Assembly (NCBI RefSeq): GCF_040412085.2
Contig: NZ_CP115920.1
Span: 2,542,001 to 2,606,000, forward strand
Direction of reading: 5' to 3'
Length of the DNA: 64,000 nt
Source: Vibrio sp. CB1-14
Lineage (GTDB): Bacteria > Pseudomonadota > Gammaproteobacteria > Enterobacterales > Vibrionaceae
Shown here: positions 37,267 through 46,039 of the stretch, piece by piece
How the letters are laid out: the number at the start of each line of letters is the position of its first letter
Numbering within the stretch: the first letter of the stretch is position 1
Program-made: the position numbers and the translations under genes
The notes under the pieces: generated by a model
Told to the model about the DNA's origin: nothing
Seen by the model: the letters and a program-made list of their open reading frames with translations, nothing else
The model's database searches: none

Positions 37267-38127
37267 GTGGCAATCGGTGGCGGTCACGGCTTAGGGCGCA
37301 TGTTGGCTGCGCTGAAAGACTTCGGCTCTAATGCCACAGGTATTGTCGCAACAACTGACAATGGCGGCTCCACCGGCCGTATTCGAGAGTGCCAAGGTGG
37401 CATTGCTTGGGGCGACACTCGCAACTGTATCAATCAGCTCATTACCGATCCGTCTATCGGTTCAATGATGTTTGAGTACCGTTTCAAAGGCACGGGCGAC
37501 CTGAATGGTCACAACCTTGGCAACCTTATGCTTACCGCACTGGATAACTTATCCGTCCGCCCTCTCGACGCAATTGAGCTGATTAGAGACTTGCTTAAAG
37601 TCGATGTTAATATCATCCCAATGTCTGAGCATCCTTCTGATCTCAAAGCACTTTCAGTAGAAGGGAAATGGGTTACGGGTGAAACCTCCGTGGATGAAAT
37701 GGAGCAAGACCTACAGCGTCTTGATTTAGAACCTGTCGTTCCTGCGACTAAAGAAGCGGTCGATGCGATTCTCCAAGCGGACTGTATTGTGCTTGGCCCT
37801 GGTAGTTTTCTAACCAGTATTATGCCGCCGCTTTTGCTTGCTGATCTCAGCCAAGCCATTAACAGTAATACCAAAGCCAAAGTGGTGTTTGTTGAGAACC
37901 TATCACCCGAGTATGGCCCGGCTGGACGAATGACGCTGGAGCAAAAACTGCAATGGTGTGAACGAGCTCTGCATGGCAGAAAACTCGATGTTATTTTAGG
38001 TGAGCAGGCTCACCCAGATATTTGCTCACGCTGGAACTGTATGACTCAACCTCTGGCCTCACCCAATCGTGATTGGCGCCATGATAGGAATAAACTCAAA
38101 CAAGCAATTGAGTCGCTGCTGCAATAA
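37267..38127 (+). CDS. yvcK: YvcK/CofD-like family protein (start uncertain)
   Basis: A 286-residue product of the YvcK (gluconeogenesis factor, YbhK) family, CofD-like fold. Signatures are IGGGHGLGRML, TTDNGGSTGRIR, WGDTRNCINQL, GHNLGNL and the C-terminal VLGPGSFLTS. In other bacteria YvcK binds UDP-sugars and affects cell shape and carbon use. The open frame starts with GTG at 37267, cutting off the first strand. An ATG at 37242 would give MSNYSSKIVAIGGGHGLG if one A were removed from the A6 run at 37259-37264, so a frameshift or unusual start is likely. Confidence 0.88.
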   Translation: MAIGGGHGLGRMLAALKDFGSNATGIVATTDNGGSTGRIRECQGGIAWGDTRNCINQLITDPSIGSMMFEYRFKGTGDLNGHNLGNLMLTALDNLSVRPLDAIELIRDLLKVDVNIIPMSEHPSDLKALSVEGKWVTGETSVDEMEQDLQRLDLEPVVPATKEAVDAILQADCIVLGPGSFLTSIMPPLLLADLSQAINSNTKAKVVFVENLSPEYGPAGRMTLEQKLQWCERALHGRKLDVILGEQAHPDICSRWNCMTQPLASPNRDWRHDRNKLKQAIESLLQ

Positions 38128-38156
38128 GCTCAATGTGATTCACTTGGACTTTCCAA

Positions 38157-38200
38157 TAAAAGCCTCATACTCAGTCACTTAGAGCTAGTTGGGGCTTTTT
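38157..38200 (+). terminator. Possible terminator after the YvcK gene
   Basis: AAAAGCCTCA and TTGGGGCTTTTT pair imperfectly around a long loop, 30 bases beyond the stop. Confidence 0.6.
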
Positions 38201-38201
38201 G

Positions 38202-38215
38202 TATACTAGGTAAGT
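38202..38215. promoter_or_regulatory. TATACTAGGTAAGT box upstream of the acyl-CoA ligase
   Basis: This 14-base string also occurs at 12181-12194, inside the large inverted repeat upstream of ptb. Here it has TACT/AGTA symmetry and lies about 135 bases before the ligase ATG. It may be a shared operator or chance. Confidence 0.3.
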
Positions 38216-38348
38216 ATTCACTCACAGTTCCTCACTGCTATTCTGATAAAAACCCTACTTAGTTAACAATTGCTAACCAAGCAAATTGTTGCGTTGCCAT
38301 GAATGCATCACTCTAGCATCACAACAATCAAAATAGCGAAGTGCCGAC

Positions 38349-39950
38349 ATGAACCAGTACGTGAATGACCCATCCAATTATCAACTGCTGATCAAGAACC
38401 TCCTTTTCTCCCCCGTTGCTTTTGATCCAGACCAAGAAATCATCTACGCCAATTACCGTCGCCATACTTATCAGACCTTTCATGATCGCGTGAGGCAACT
38501 TGCTAACGCCCTAACCCAAATGGGCGTAAAAAAAGGCGATACAGTGGCAGTAATGGACTATGATTCTCACCGTTACTTGGAGTGCTACTTCGCTATTCCT
38601 ATGATTGGCGCCAAGCTGCATATGATTAACGTGCGCCTCTCTCCAGAGCAAATTCTCTATACCATCGACCACGCAGAAGACGATGTCCTGCTCATCCATG
38701 AAGAATTTTTACCAATCTTGGATCAAATCAAAGGACGTATCGACACCATCAACGATTACGTGATACTCCGTGATGAAGGAGATTGTGAATATGAGCAGCG
38801 ATTGGCGGCGCAACCTAACGAATTTGACTTTCCTGACTTTGATGAAAACACAGTCGCTACCACCTTTTACACTACAGGTACGACAGGGATGCCAAAGGGG
38901 GTGTTCTTTACTCACCGTCAATTGGTGCTGCATACCCTAGGGATTCTAAGCTCTCTCGGTACCAATGCGGTTCAAGGCCGGCTGCATCAAGGCGACATCT
39001 ACATGCCTATTACGCCAATGTTTCATGTTCACGCTTGGGGTCTACCTTATATGGCGACCATGCTTGGCATCAAACAGGTCTATCCGGGTAAATATGTTCC
39101 AGATGTGTTGCTTGGCCTTATTGAACAAGAAAAAGTGACCTTCTCACACTGCGTACCCACCATCTTGCACTTGCTACTCAACTCACCCAAATCTTCCTCA
39201 ATGGATTTATCGGGATGGAAAGTCGTCATTGGCGGCGCCGCATTGCCAAAAGCACTTTGTCAGGCTGCATTAGCACGCAATATTGATGTCTTTGCCGGAT
39301 ATGGCATGAGTGAGACCGGTCCAATCCTGTCGATAGTGCAACTCACACCTGAACATCTTGAAGAGGATATGGATACTCAAGCGGAGTACCGGGCGAAAAC
39401 CGGTAAAAAAGTCGCGATGGTCGAAGTTGAGATCGTCGATGAACAAATGGAGCCACTCGCACACGATGGCGAAACCACAGGCGAAATTGTCGTTCGAGCC
39501 CCGTGGCTTACACCGAGCTACTACAAAGACAATAAGAACTCGAAGGCGTTGTGGCGAGGTGGTTATTTACATACTGGCGATGTGGCAACTATCGACCAAG
39601 AAGGGTTCATCAAAATTACTGACCGCGTGAAAGATATGATTAAAATCTCAGGTGAATGGGTCAGCTCCCTTGAACTTGAGGACATTCTCCATCAACACAA
39701 AGCCGTGTCTGAAGCCGCTGTGATTGGCATGCCGCACAATAAATGGGGCGAAGTTCCTCTGGCTCTGATCACGCTAAAACCTGAACAAACGGTGACGGAA
39801 AAAGAGCTTTTAGGATTTGCAAAGGGCTTTATCACCAAAGGTATCCTCGCCCGCGAAGCGCTACTAATGAAGATTAAGTTTGTCGATACCATTGCTAAGA
39901 CCAGCGTTGGTAAAGTTGATAAGAAAGAACTTAGAAAATTGTATCTATAG
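38349..39950 (+). CDS. Acyl-CoA synthetase (AMP-forming)
   Basis: A 533-residue member of the ANL family that activates a carboxylic acid to its CoA ester with ATP. The phosphate loop is TFYTTGTTGMPKGV, followed by GYGMSETGP (A5), LHTGDVA (A7) and the catalytic lysine in KTSVGKVDKK (A10). Its order and length fit medium/long-chain fatty-acid ligases such as AlkK-type enzymes. Chain length is not visible. A single gene with a shared terminator downstream. Confidence 0.9.
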   Translation: MNQYVNDPSNYQLLIKNLLFSPVAFDPDQEIIYANYRRHTYQTFHDRVRQLANALTQMGVKKGDTVAVMDYDSHRYLECYFAIPMIGAKLHMINVRLSPEQILYTIDHAEDDVLLIHEEFLPILDQIKGRIDTINDYVILRDEGDCEYEQRLAAQPNEFDFPDFDENTVATTFYTTGTTGMPKGVFFTHRQLVLHTLGILSSLGTNAVQGRLHQGDIYMPITPMFHVHAWGLPYMATMLGIKQVYPGKYVPDVLLGLIEQEKVTFSHCVPTILHLLLNSPKSSSMDLSGWKVVIGGAALPKALCQAALARNIDVFAGYGMSETGPILSIVQLTPEHLEEDMDTQAEYRAKTGKKVAMVEVEIVDEQMEPLAHDGETTGEIVVRAPWLTPSYYKDNKNSKALWRGGYLHTGDVATIDQEGFIKITDRVKDMIKISGEWVSSLELEDILHQHKAVSEAAVIGMPHNKWGEVPLALITLKPEQTVTEKELLGFAKGFITKGILAREALLMKIKFVDTIAKTSVGKVDKKELRKLYL

Positions 39951-39974
39951 AGCGCTGCTTTAACGAGCTAACAT

Positions 39975-40006
39975 AAAAAATGCAGCCTCTAAGGCTGCAT
40001 TTTACG
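39975..40006. terminator. Bidirectional terminator
   Basis: AAAAAATGCAGCC / GGCTGCATTTT between the convergent ligase and luxU genes. Confidence 0.9.
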
Positions 40007-40024
40007 TTTGGTACCTTTGATGCG

Positions 40025-40375
40025 CTAGGCTTCTATCGTCTCGAGGTAGCTAATATAAGTGGTATGTGTGTTAGCAAGCAGCGCAAGCACTTGGTCAATC
40101 AGAGCTTGATCTTCCACCAGTTCGTTTTGCTTCGATTTCGCATCAATTTGGATCGCAAGTTGGCATAAAGGCTCAGCACCAAAACTGGCAGCGCTGCTCT
40201 TGAGTGCGTGGCATATTTCCGCCAGCAACTCCATTTTGTCGCTAAGTACGCCTTCACTAAGCTGACTTTGATACGTCACCAACTCACCAGTGAATATTCC
40301 AAGTAAAATAGGAATATTACTCACGCCAATTTCGTTAGTAAGCTGCTCAACTCGGTCTTGATTCATAAACGTCAT
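40025..40375 (-). CDS. luxU: Phosphorelay protein LuxU
   Basis: A 116-residue histidine phosphotransfer (HPt) protein. The phospho-accepting His is H56 in [14 protein letters not shown], at nearly the position known for V. harveyi LuxU (His58). It passes phosphate from quorum-sensing hybrid kinases (LuxN/LuxQ/CqsS type) to LuxO. The start overlaps the luxO stop by 4 bases (ATGA). Confidence 0.95.
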   Translation of the reverse strand: MTFMNQDRVEQLTNEIGVSNIPILLGIFTGELVTYQSQLSEGVLSDKMELLAEICHALKSSAASFGAEPLCQLAIQIDAKSKQNELVEDQALIDQVLALLANTHTTYISYLETIEA

Positions 40376-41772
40376 GCTTTGGTCTCACTCGCATTCCATG
40401 CTTGGATTTTTCTATAAATGGTCGATGGACTTACGTCCAGGTACTTTGCCGCCTGTGGGATGTTGCCATCACAAGCCTCAATGGCCTGTTCAATGGTACG
40501 TCGCTCAGTTTGCCACAGCGGCACAATATCTTGTGGACCAAATGACGAGACCGTGATCGATGATGCGGTTGGTTTCATGACGACCAAAGGCTCATTCAAC
40601 GGTGGCGGCAGCATATCTAACGTGATTTCTTTACCGTGGTTAAGTACCACGACATTGCGCAGCACATTTTGCAATTGACGCACGTTACCTGGCCACTCGT
40701 AGTGGATGAAGCGTTCAATCACATCTTGAGAAAAGCGCACGAAGCTCTTCCCTTCCTCATGCGACATGAAACCCAATAACGAGTAGGCAATTTCAATGAC
40801 GTCTTCTTCACGATCACGAAGCGGTGGCAGGTGCAATGGGATCACGTACAAACGGTAGTACAAGTCTTCCCTAAACCGCCCTTCTTGTACCTCTTTCCAA
40901 GGGTCGCGGTTGGTCGCACACACAAAGCGCACGTCCACTTTCTTCATGCGCGAAGAGCCCACTTTTTGGAAAGTACCGGTTTGGATAAAGCGCAGCAGTT
41001 TGGTTTGCAGTTCGAGATCCATCTCGCACAGCTCATCAAGAAACAATGTGCCGCCATCAGCAAGCTCAGCCGCACCTTGTCTATCAACCGCTGCGCCAGT
41101 AAAGGCGCCTTTGACGTGACCAAACAACTCACTTTCAATCAGATCTTTCGGGATCGCCGCACAGTTAATTGCGATAAATGGTTTATCACCGCGTTTACTC
41201 GCAGCGTGAATGGCTTCGGCACATACCTCTTTACCGGTACCACTCTCACCCGTAATAAAAATACTGGCTTTACTGGATGCGGCGGAATCGATAGTGCGAT
41301 ATACGGCTTGCATCGGCTGACTACTGCCGATAAAACCTTGATAGCTTGGGCTACCCGTATCGTTGATTTCATCGCGCAGTTTAGACGCTTTGCGAATCGC
41401 ATTGGTTACTGTTACGCGCAGACGGTCAGCTTCACAAGGCTTAATCAAAAAGTCTTGGGCACCGTGCTGCATCGCATCGACGGCGATATCAATAGAACCG
41501 TGCGCCGTCATAAAGATGATAGGCACGTCTGGATGAGATTGTTTCACTGCGTCCAAAACATCCATCCCCGTCATATCGGGAAGACGCAGATCAAGAAGTA
41601 TCAGATCGGGTGTCCGATGCTGTAAGCTTTGAATCGCATCGCGGCCATTGCCTACGATATTGATATCAATCCCCAATGGAGAAAGATACGAGCGATATAA
41701 AGCTGCAACGGAGGCCGTATCTTCTACCATCAGTAAGTAGCGAGACTTCGGCTCGTCGAATAAAGGTTGCAT
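40372..41772 (-). CDS. luxO: Quorum-sensing sigma54 response regulator LuxO
   Basis: A 466-residue NtrC-type regulator. The receiver domain (about 12-125) has the phosphorylation site D61 in [13 protein letters not shown]. The AAA+ domain has Walker A GESGTGKE, the sigma54-contact loop GAFTGA and [10 protein letters not shown] Fis-type helix-turn-helix closes it ([20 protein letters not shown]). D61 equals the classic Asp47 if translation began at Met15, so either ATG could be the true start. At low cell density LuxO-P turns on Qrr small RNAs; none is seen next to it here. Operon with luxU. Confidence 0.96.
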   Translation of the reverse strand: MQPLFDEPKSRYLLMVEDTASVAALYRSYLSPLGIDINIVGNGRDAIQSLQHRTPDLILLDLRLPDMTGMDVLDAVKQSHPDVPIIFMTAHGSIDIAVDAMQHGAQDFLIKPCEADRLRVTVTNAIRKASKLRDEINDTGSPSYQGFIGSSQPMQAVYRTIDSAASSKASIFITGESGTGKEVCAEAIHAASKRGDKPFIAINCAAIPKDLIESELFGHVKGAFTGAAVDRQGAAELADGGTLFLDELCEMDLELQTKLLRFIQTGTFQKVGSSRMKKVDVRFVCATNRDPWKEVQEGRFREDLYYRLYVIPLHLPPLRDREEDVIEIAYSLLGFMSHEEGKSFVRFSQDVIERFIHYEWPGNVRQLQNVLRNVVVLNHGKEITLDMLPPPLNEPLVVMKPTASSITVSSFGPQDIVPLWQTERRTIEQAIEACDGNIPQAAKYLDVSPSTIYRKIQAWNASETKA

Positions 41773-41832
41773 AAATCCTAGCTAACTGTTGTTTTATTAT
41801 GTTTGCTTTATTTGGTTACTCTATAAGCATAT

Positions 41833-41845
41833 TCGCATTTTGCAA
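41833..41845. promoter_or_regulatory. LuxO-type binding site upstream of luxO
   Basis: TCGCATTTTGCAA matches the LuxO consensus TTGCAWWWTGCAA in 12 of 13 positions, 61 bases upstream of the luxO start. It could serve LuxO autorepression, known in V. harveyi. No matching sigma54 promoter (GG-N10-GC) was found beside it. Confidence 0.55.
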
Positions 41846-41885
41846 TTATTGATTAAGAAAAACCATTTTTATTTTACTGCTTAAA

Positions 41886-41918
41886 GCTTGAGCAGCCTAC
41901 CAGACTGCTCAAAGCTTG
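41886..41918 (-). terminator. Hairpin at the uvrB 3' end
   Basis: TTGAGCAG / CTGCTCAA extended by AAGCTT on both sides, directly beyond the uvrB stop. It is a strong stem but no T run follows, so it may protect RNA ends more than terminate. Confidence 0.6.
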
Positions 41919-43949
41919 TTAACTGTTAGCGATGAAGTGTTGTCTAAGTTTCTCTATTTCATCACGTTTTTCTGCAGCTAGTTCAAATTCTAAGTTCTGA
42001 GCGTGTTGATACATTTCTCCTTCGAGCTTGAGAATTTGTTTTTCGAGATCTTGTGAGGATAGCGCCACATACGCTTGAGAAGGCTCTGCGACCTTAGAAA
42101 GTGGTACCTGTTTGCCTTTCTTCGGCTTACCACCTTTGACTGCACCACCAATTTCCATAATGTCTTTGATGTTGCGCTTAAGCGCAGTGGGTACCAGCCC
42201 CATTTTTTCATTGTAAGCATGCTGCTTTTCACGGCGGCGCGAAGTCTCATCGATGGCTTTTTGCATCGACTTGGTGATACGGTCGCCATACAAAATCGCT
42301 TTGCCTTTGATATTACGCGCGGCGCGGCCTATGGTCTGAATCAAAGAGCGTTCTGAGCGCAGGAAACCTTCCTTGTCAGCATCAAGGATCGCCACCAGCG
42401 ACACCTCTGGCATATCCAAACCCTCTCGAAGCAAGTTGATCCCCACCAGCACATCAAATTCACCCAAACGTAAATCGCGAATGATCTCGGTACGTTCAAC
42501 AGTATCGATATCTGAGTGCAAGTAACGCACCTTAACGCCGTGCTCACTGAGGTATTCAGTCAAATCCTCTGCCATGCGTTTGGTAAGAGTCGTCACCAAC
42601 ACACGCTCATCGCTCGCAGCGCGAGCTCTCGCTTCGGAGAGCAAATCATCTACCTGAGTCGCAACAGGACGTACTTCAATTTCTGGATCCAAGAGACCCG
42701 TCGGACGCACCACCTGATCGGCTACGTCACCATTAGATTTCTCTAGCTCATAAACACTTGGTGTTGCAGAGACAAAAATGGTTTGCGGCGAAATCATCTC
42801 AAATTCTTCAAACTTCATTGGACGATTGTCCAACGCCGAAGGCAAACGAAAACCAAACTCCACTAGCGTTTCTTTTCGAGAGCGGTCACCTTTATACATT
42901 GCGCCAATTTGTGGCACGGTCACGTGTGACTCATCAATAATGAGCAACCCGTCTGCTGGCAAATAATCGAATAGTGTCGGAGGCGGCTCACCCTCTTTGC
43001 GACCACTCAAGTAACGAGAGTAGTTCTCGATGCCTGAACAAAAGCCAAGTTCGTTCATCATCTCAATATCAAATTGGGTACGCTGAGAAATACGCTGCTC
43101 TTCAAGTAGCTTATTGTTTTCTTTTAGATAAGTTGCACGGCTGGTAAGTTCTTTTTTGATCTCTTCTATCGCATCTAGAATACGTTCTCGCGGCGTTACA
43201 TAGTGGGTTTTCGGATAGATGGTGTAACGCGCGATATCGCGTTGGGTAATCACACCCGTTAACGGGTCGAAAAGACTGATGCAATCAATTTCATCATCGA
43301 ACATTTCAAGGCGTACCGCTTCTTGATCCGATTCAGCAGGAAAGATATCGATAACTTCGCCACGTACGCGAAATTGGCCACGTTCAAACGCAACGTCGTT
43401 ACGGGAATATTGCAGTTCTGCGAGTCGAAGTAAGATATCACGTTGGTCGATCACCGCACCGCGAGTCACGTGAAGCATCATTTTTAAATACGAATCGGGA
43501 TCGCCTAGGCCATAAATGGCAGATACTGAAGCGACAATAATCGCATCTTTGCGCTCAAGCAGAGCTTTGGTCGCCGACAAACGCATTTGCTCGATGTGAG
43601 CGTTCACTGACGCGTCTTTTTCAATAAACGTATCTGTGGTCGGTACATACGCCTCTGGCTGGTAATAATCATAGTAAGAAACGAAGTACTCAACCGCATT
43701 GTTCGGGAAGAAGGCTTTCATCTCACCATAAAGCTGTGCGGCGAGGGTTTTGTTTGGTGCCAACAAAATAGCGGGTCTTTGCGCTTGGGCAATGACGTTC
43801 GCTAACGTGAAGGTTTTACCGGATCCGGTTACCCCTAGCAAAGTTTGGTGGGCGAGACCTGAATCCAAGCCATCGACTAACTGCGTAATCGCGGTAGGTT
43901 GATCTCCTGAAGGTTTGTAATCAGAAACCAATTCGAAGTGTTTTGCCAT
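41919..43949 (-). CDS. uvrB: Excinuclease ABC subunit B
   Basis: A 676-residue damage-verifying helicase of nucleotide excision repair. Walker A is [15 protein letters not shown], the beta-hairpin follows with [15 protein letters not shown], the DEAD-like box is LLIDESHVT, and helicase motif VI is [11 protein letters not shown]-terminal UVR domain (about 635-670) binds UvrC. Family length. The usual SOS (LexA) box was searched for upstream but not seen. Order luxU-luxO-uvrB is as in vibrios. Confidence 0.97.
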   Translation of the reverse strand: MAKHFELVSDYKPSGDQPTAITQLVDGLDSGLAHQTLLGVTGSGKTFTLANVIAQAQRPAILLAPNKTLAAQLYGEMKAFFPNNAVEYFVSYYDYYQPEAYVPTTDTFIEKDASVNAHIEQMRLSATKALLERKDAIIVASVSAIYGLGDPDSYLKMMLHVTRGAVIDQRDILLRLAELQYSRNDVAFERGQFRVRGEVIDIFPAESDQEAVRLEMFDDEIDCISLFDPLTGVITQRDIARYTIYPKTHYVTPRERILDAIEEIKKELTSRATYLKENNKLLEEQRISQRTQFDIEMMNELGFCSGIENYSRYLSGRKEGEPPPTLFDYLPADGLLIIDESHVTVPQIGAMYKGDRSRKETLVEFGFRLPSALDNRPMKFEEFEMISPQTIFVSATPSVYELEKSNGDVADQVVRPTGLLDPEIEVRPVATQVDDLLSEARARAASDERVLVTTLTKRMAEDLTEYLSEHGVKVRYLHSDIDTVERTEIIRDLRLGEFDVLVGINLLREGLDMPEVSLVAILDADKEGFLRSERSLIQTIGRAARNIKGKAILYGDRITKSMQKAIDETSRRREKQHAYNEKMGLVPTALKRNIKDIMEIGGAVKGGKPKKGKQVPLSKVAEPSQAYVALSSQDLEKQILKLEGEMYQHAQNLEFELAAEKRDEIEKLRQHFIANS

Positions 43950-44388
43950 CTATTTGTATCCCTTATCTGCAACCCTACTATTTGAGCGCTAGCGCTATCA
44001 ATTTGCAACCTAAAGCTCGCCTTTATACGTGCAATTTGCTATTGTGTGCACCCAAGCAAAACCCACGTCTACACCCAGCGTTTCAAACCATCCACGGTTT
44101 TTCCCCAATCAATCCTAGCTTAGCTGTTAATAATAATATTCTCATTTTTGATACTCCAAACCCCAGCTTTTAAAAGTCATTATATTTCAATCACATAATT
44201 GACAATTTATTCAGTTATTCACACCCCATCAAATGAGTAATTACTCAATTCAACATTCTCTACAGCGCAATTAACACATTTATCCACAATTTTGGTGGAT
44301 AAGTAAAACAACCTTATGAGCAATAAGGCTCTCAGGAAAGTAAAGTTTTTTTTGAAGTTTTTTTTGCAGTGATTTTTCATAAAAACCA
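43950..44388. other. AT-rich intergenic region with paired DnaA-box-like sites
   Basis: No gene is seen in about 440 bp. TTATCCACA (44280-44288) is a perfect DnaA-box consensus, and TTATCCACC faces it on the other strand (44294-44302). TGAGTAATTACTCA (44234-44247) is a perfect palindrome. Two A/T-rich runs of GTTTTTTTTG type lie at 44345-44365, just before the tRNA-Asn promoter. Confidence 0.5.
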
Positions 44389-44417
44389 TTGACTCATACA
44401 TCTAGGGTAGCTAAGAT
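44389..44417 (+). promoter_or_regulatory. Promoter of tRNA-Asn
   Basis: TTGACT (44389-44394) and TAAGAT (44412-44417) are 17 bp apart, and a GC-rich discriminator (CGCCCCGC) follows, as at stringently controlled stable-RNA promoters. Confidence 0.85.
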
Positions 44418-44436
44418 TCGCCCCGCTTTAAGCAAT

Positions 44437-44512
44437 TCCCCCTTAGTTCAGTTGGTAGAACGGCGGACTGTTAATCCGTATGTCGCAGGTTCGAGTCCCG
44501 CAGGGGGAGCCA
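44437..44512 (+). tRNA. tRNA-Asn (GTT)
   Basis: A 76-nt tRNA with encoded CCA. The acceptor stem pairs TCCCCCT with AGGGGGA; the anticodon loop reads CTGTTAA with anticodon GTT; the T loop is TTCGAGT. A terminator (44524-44549, AAGCCGTGTC/GACGCGGCTT) follows at once. Confidence 0.97.
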
Positions 44513-44673
44513 AATTTAGAATAAGCCGTGTCGTAAGACGCGGCTTTTTCGTTTCTAAGCGACAGAAATCCCTACAGGATTTTATGCCGCAGAGCTCGCC
44601 GCCCGCGTTCCAGTCCCGCAGGGGGAGCCAAATTTAGATTAAGCCGTGTCGTAAGACGCGGCTTTTTCGTATC
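44494..44673 (+). repeat. Duplicated tRNA-Asn 3' end and terminator
   Basis: The segment 44494-44555 (tRNA 3' end, CCA, spacer, terminator) recurs at 44612-44673 with few changes, 118 bases apart. The second copy lacks a proper 5' tRNA part. It could be a decayed tandem tRNA gene or the mark of an integrase acting at the tRNA 3' end. It also gives a second terminator (44641-44667). The rest of 44674-44868 shows no gene and must contain the rsx promoter. Confidence 0.75.
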
Positions 44674-44868
44674 TGCGTCTCACAAACTCCTTCCAGATAA
44701 CAGCCTTTTTGTCTGCTCCCACTCACCCAATTCTGTACGTCTTTTTTTGGTTTTAGCCCGAATGCCTATACTTTTCGTACAAACGAGCAAAACCATAGAT
44801 TTCACAGGTTGTTATTCACCGCTCAAAACTGGATAATATCGGGATCGGAGCTCTTTACACTTTTTATT

Positions 44869-45450
44869 ATGACCGAATATCTTTTGTTGTTGGTGGGCAC
44901 AGTACTCGTCAACAATTTCGTACTGGTTAAATTCCTTGGATTATGTCCATTTATGGGCGTATCTAAAAAACTCGAGACGGCCATCGGCATGGGTCTTGCG
45001 ACAACATTCGTACTGACTTTAGCCTCAGTGTGCGCCTACCTTGTAGAAACCTATGTGCTTGTACCTTTAGGTATCCAATACCTGCGAACGATGAGTTTTA
45101 TCCTCGTCATCGCGGTGGTAGTGCAGTTCACGGAGATGGTAGTTCACAAAACCAGCCCTACTCTATACAGGCTACTCGGTATCTTCTTGCCACTGATCAC
45201 GACCAACTGCGCCGTATTGGGTGTTGCACTGCTAAACATCAACGAAAACCACAACTTCATCGAATCCATTATCTATGGGTTTGGCGCAGCCGTTGGTTTC
45301 TCTTTGGTACTGATCCTATTTGCTTCAATGCGTGAGCGTATTGCGGCCGCAGATGTACCAGCGCCATTCAAAGGTGCTTCTATCGCAATGATTACCGCAG
45401 GACTCATGTCTCTTGCGTTCATGGGCTTTACAGGGTTGGTGAAACTATAA
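44869..45450 (+). CDS. rsxA: Rsx/Rnf complex membrane subunit A
   Basis: A 193-residue inner-membrane protein with about six helices, subunit A of the Rnf-type electron-transport complex (Rsx keeps SoxR reduced in E. coli; Rnf can be a Na+-linked ferredoxin:NAD oxidoreductase). Typical phrases are [19 protein letters not shown] and [17 protein letters not shown] with the conserved Cys. I use the ATG at 44869 ([10 protein letters not shown]), the usual N-terminus, not the ATG at 44809. Its stop overlaps rsxB by one base. Confidence 0.95.
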   Translation: MTEYLLLLVGTVLVNNFVLVKFLGLCPFMGVSKKLETAIGMGLATTFVLTLASVCAYLVETYVLVPLGIQYLRTMSFILVIAVVVQFTEMVVHKTSPTLYRLLGIFLPLITTNCAVLGVALLNINENHNFIESIIYGFGAAVGFSLVLILFASMRERIAAADVPAPFKGASIAMITAGLMSLAFMGFTGLVKL

Positions 45451-46031
45451 TGAGTACCATCCTTATTGCCATCGTTGCTGTTGTTATCCTAGCGGGTCTG
45501 TTTGGCGCCGTTCTGGGCTTTGCCTCTATCAAATTCAAAGTAGAAGCTGACCCTATTGTCGATCAAATCGACAGCATTCTGCCGCAAACTCAGTGTGGTC
45601 AGTGTGGTTACCCAGGTTGTCGCCCCTACGCCGAAGCGATTGCTAACGGCGACGCAATTAACAAATGCCCTCCGGGTGGTCAACCGACAATTGAAAAGCT
45701 TGCAGACTTAATGGGTGTCGAAGTCGAAGATTCTGCACACGATGCCGAAAAATCGATTAAAAAAGTCGCCTTTATCCACGAAGACATGTGCATTGGCTGC
45801 ACAAAATGTATTCAAGCGTGCCCTGTAGACGCCATTGTAGGTGGTACTAAAGCTCTACACACGGTTATCAAGGATGAGTGTACCGGCTGTGACCTTTGCG
45901 TTGCGCCGTGTCCAACTGATTGTATTGAAATGATCCCGGTAGAAACCACCGCGGATACATGGAAATGGCAAATGGATGCTATCCCTGTCGTCAACATTAC
46001 CGAACCAACGACAGAACTAAACGGTAAGTAG
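45450..46031 (+). CDS. rsxB: Rsx/Rnf iron-sulfur subunit B
   Basis: A 193-residue protein with an N-terminal membrane anchor (about 5-27), a four-Cys [4Fe-4S] module ([15 protein letters not shown] ... KCPPGG) and two ferredoxin clusters ([12 protein letters not shown] and [12 protein letters not shown]). It passes electrons inside the complex. ATGA-type overlap with rsxA; rsxC follows 8 bases later. Confidence 0.96.
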   Translation: MSTILIAIVAVVILAGLFGAVLGFASIKFKVEADPIVDQIDSILPQTQCGQCGYPGCRPYAEAIANGDAINKCPPGGQPTIEKLADLMGVEVEDSAHDAEKSIKKVAFIHEDMCIGCTKCIQACPVDAIVGGTKALHTVIKDECTGCDLCVAPCPTDCIEMIPVETTADTWKWQMDAIPVVNITEPTTELNGK

Positions 46032-46039
46032 GGAGCATT

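Noticed and set aside
40831..41625. A 264-codon open frame opposite luxO
   Set aside because: It is fully antisense to the conserved luxO gene, has no ribosome site and no recognisable product.
43950..44200. LexA (SOS) box upstream of uvrB
   Set aside because: No sequence close to CTGT-N8-ACAG was found; CTGTTAATAATAATAT lacks the second half.
44389..44637. An 82-codon frame across tRNA-Asn
   Set aside because: It begins in the tRNA promoter and translates the tRNA itself.
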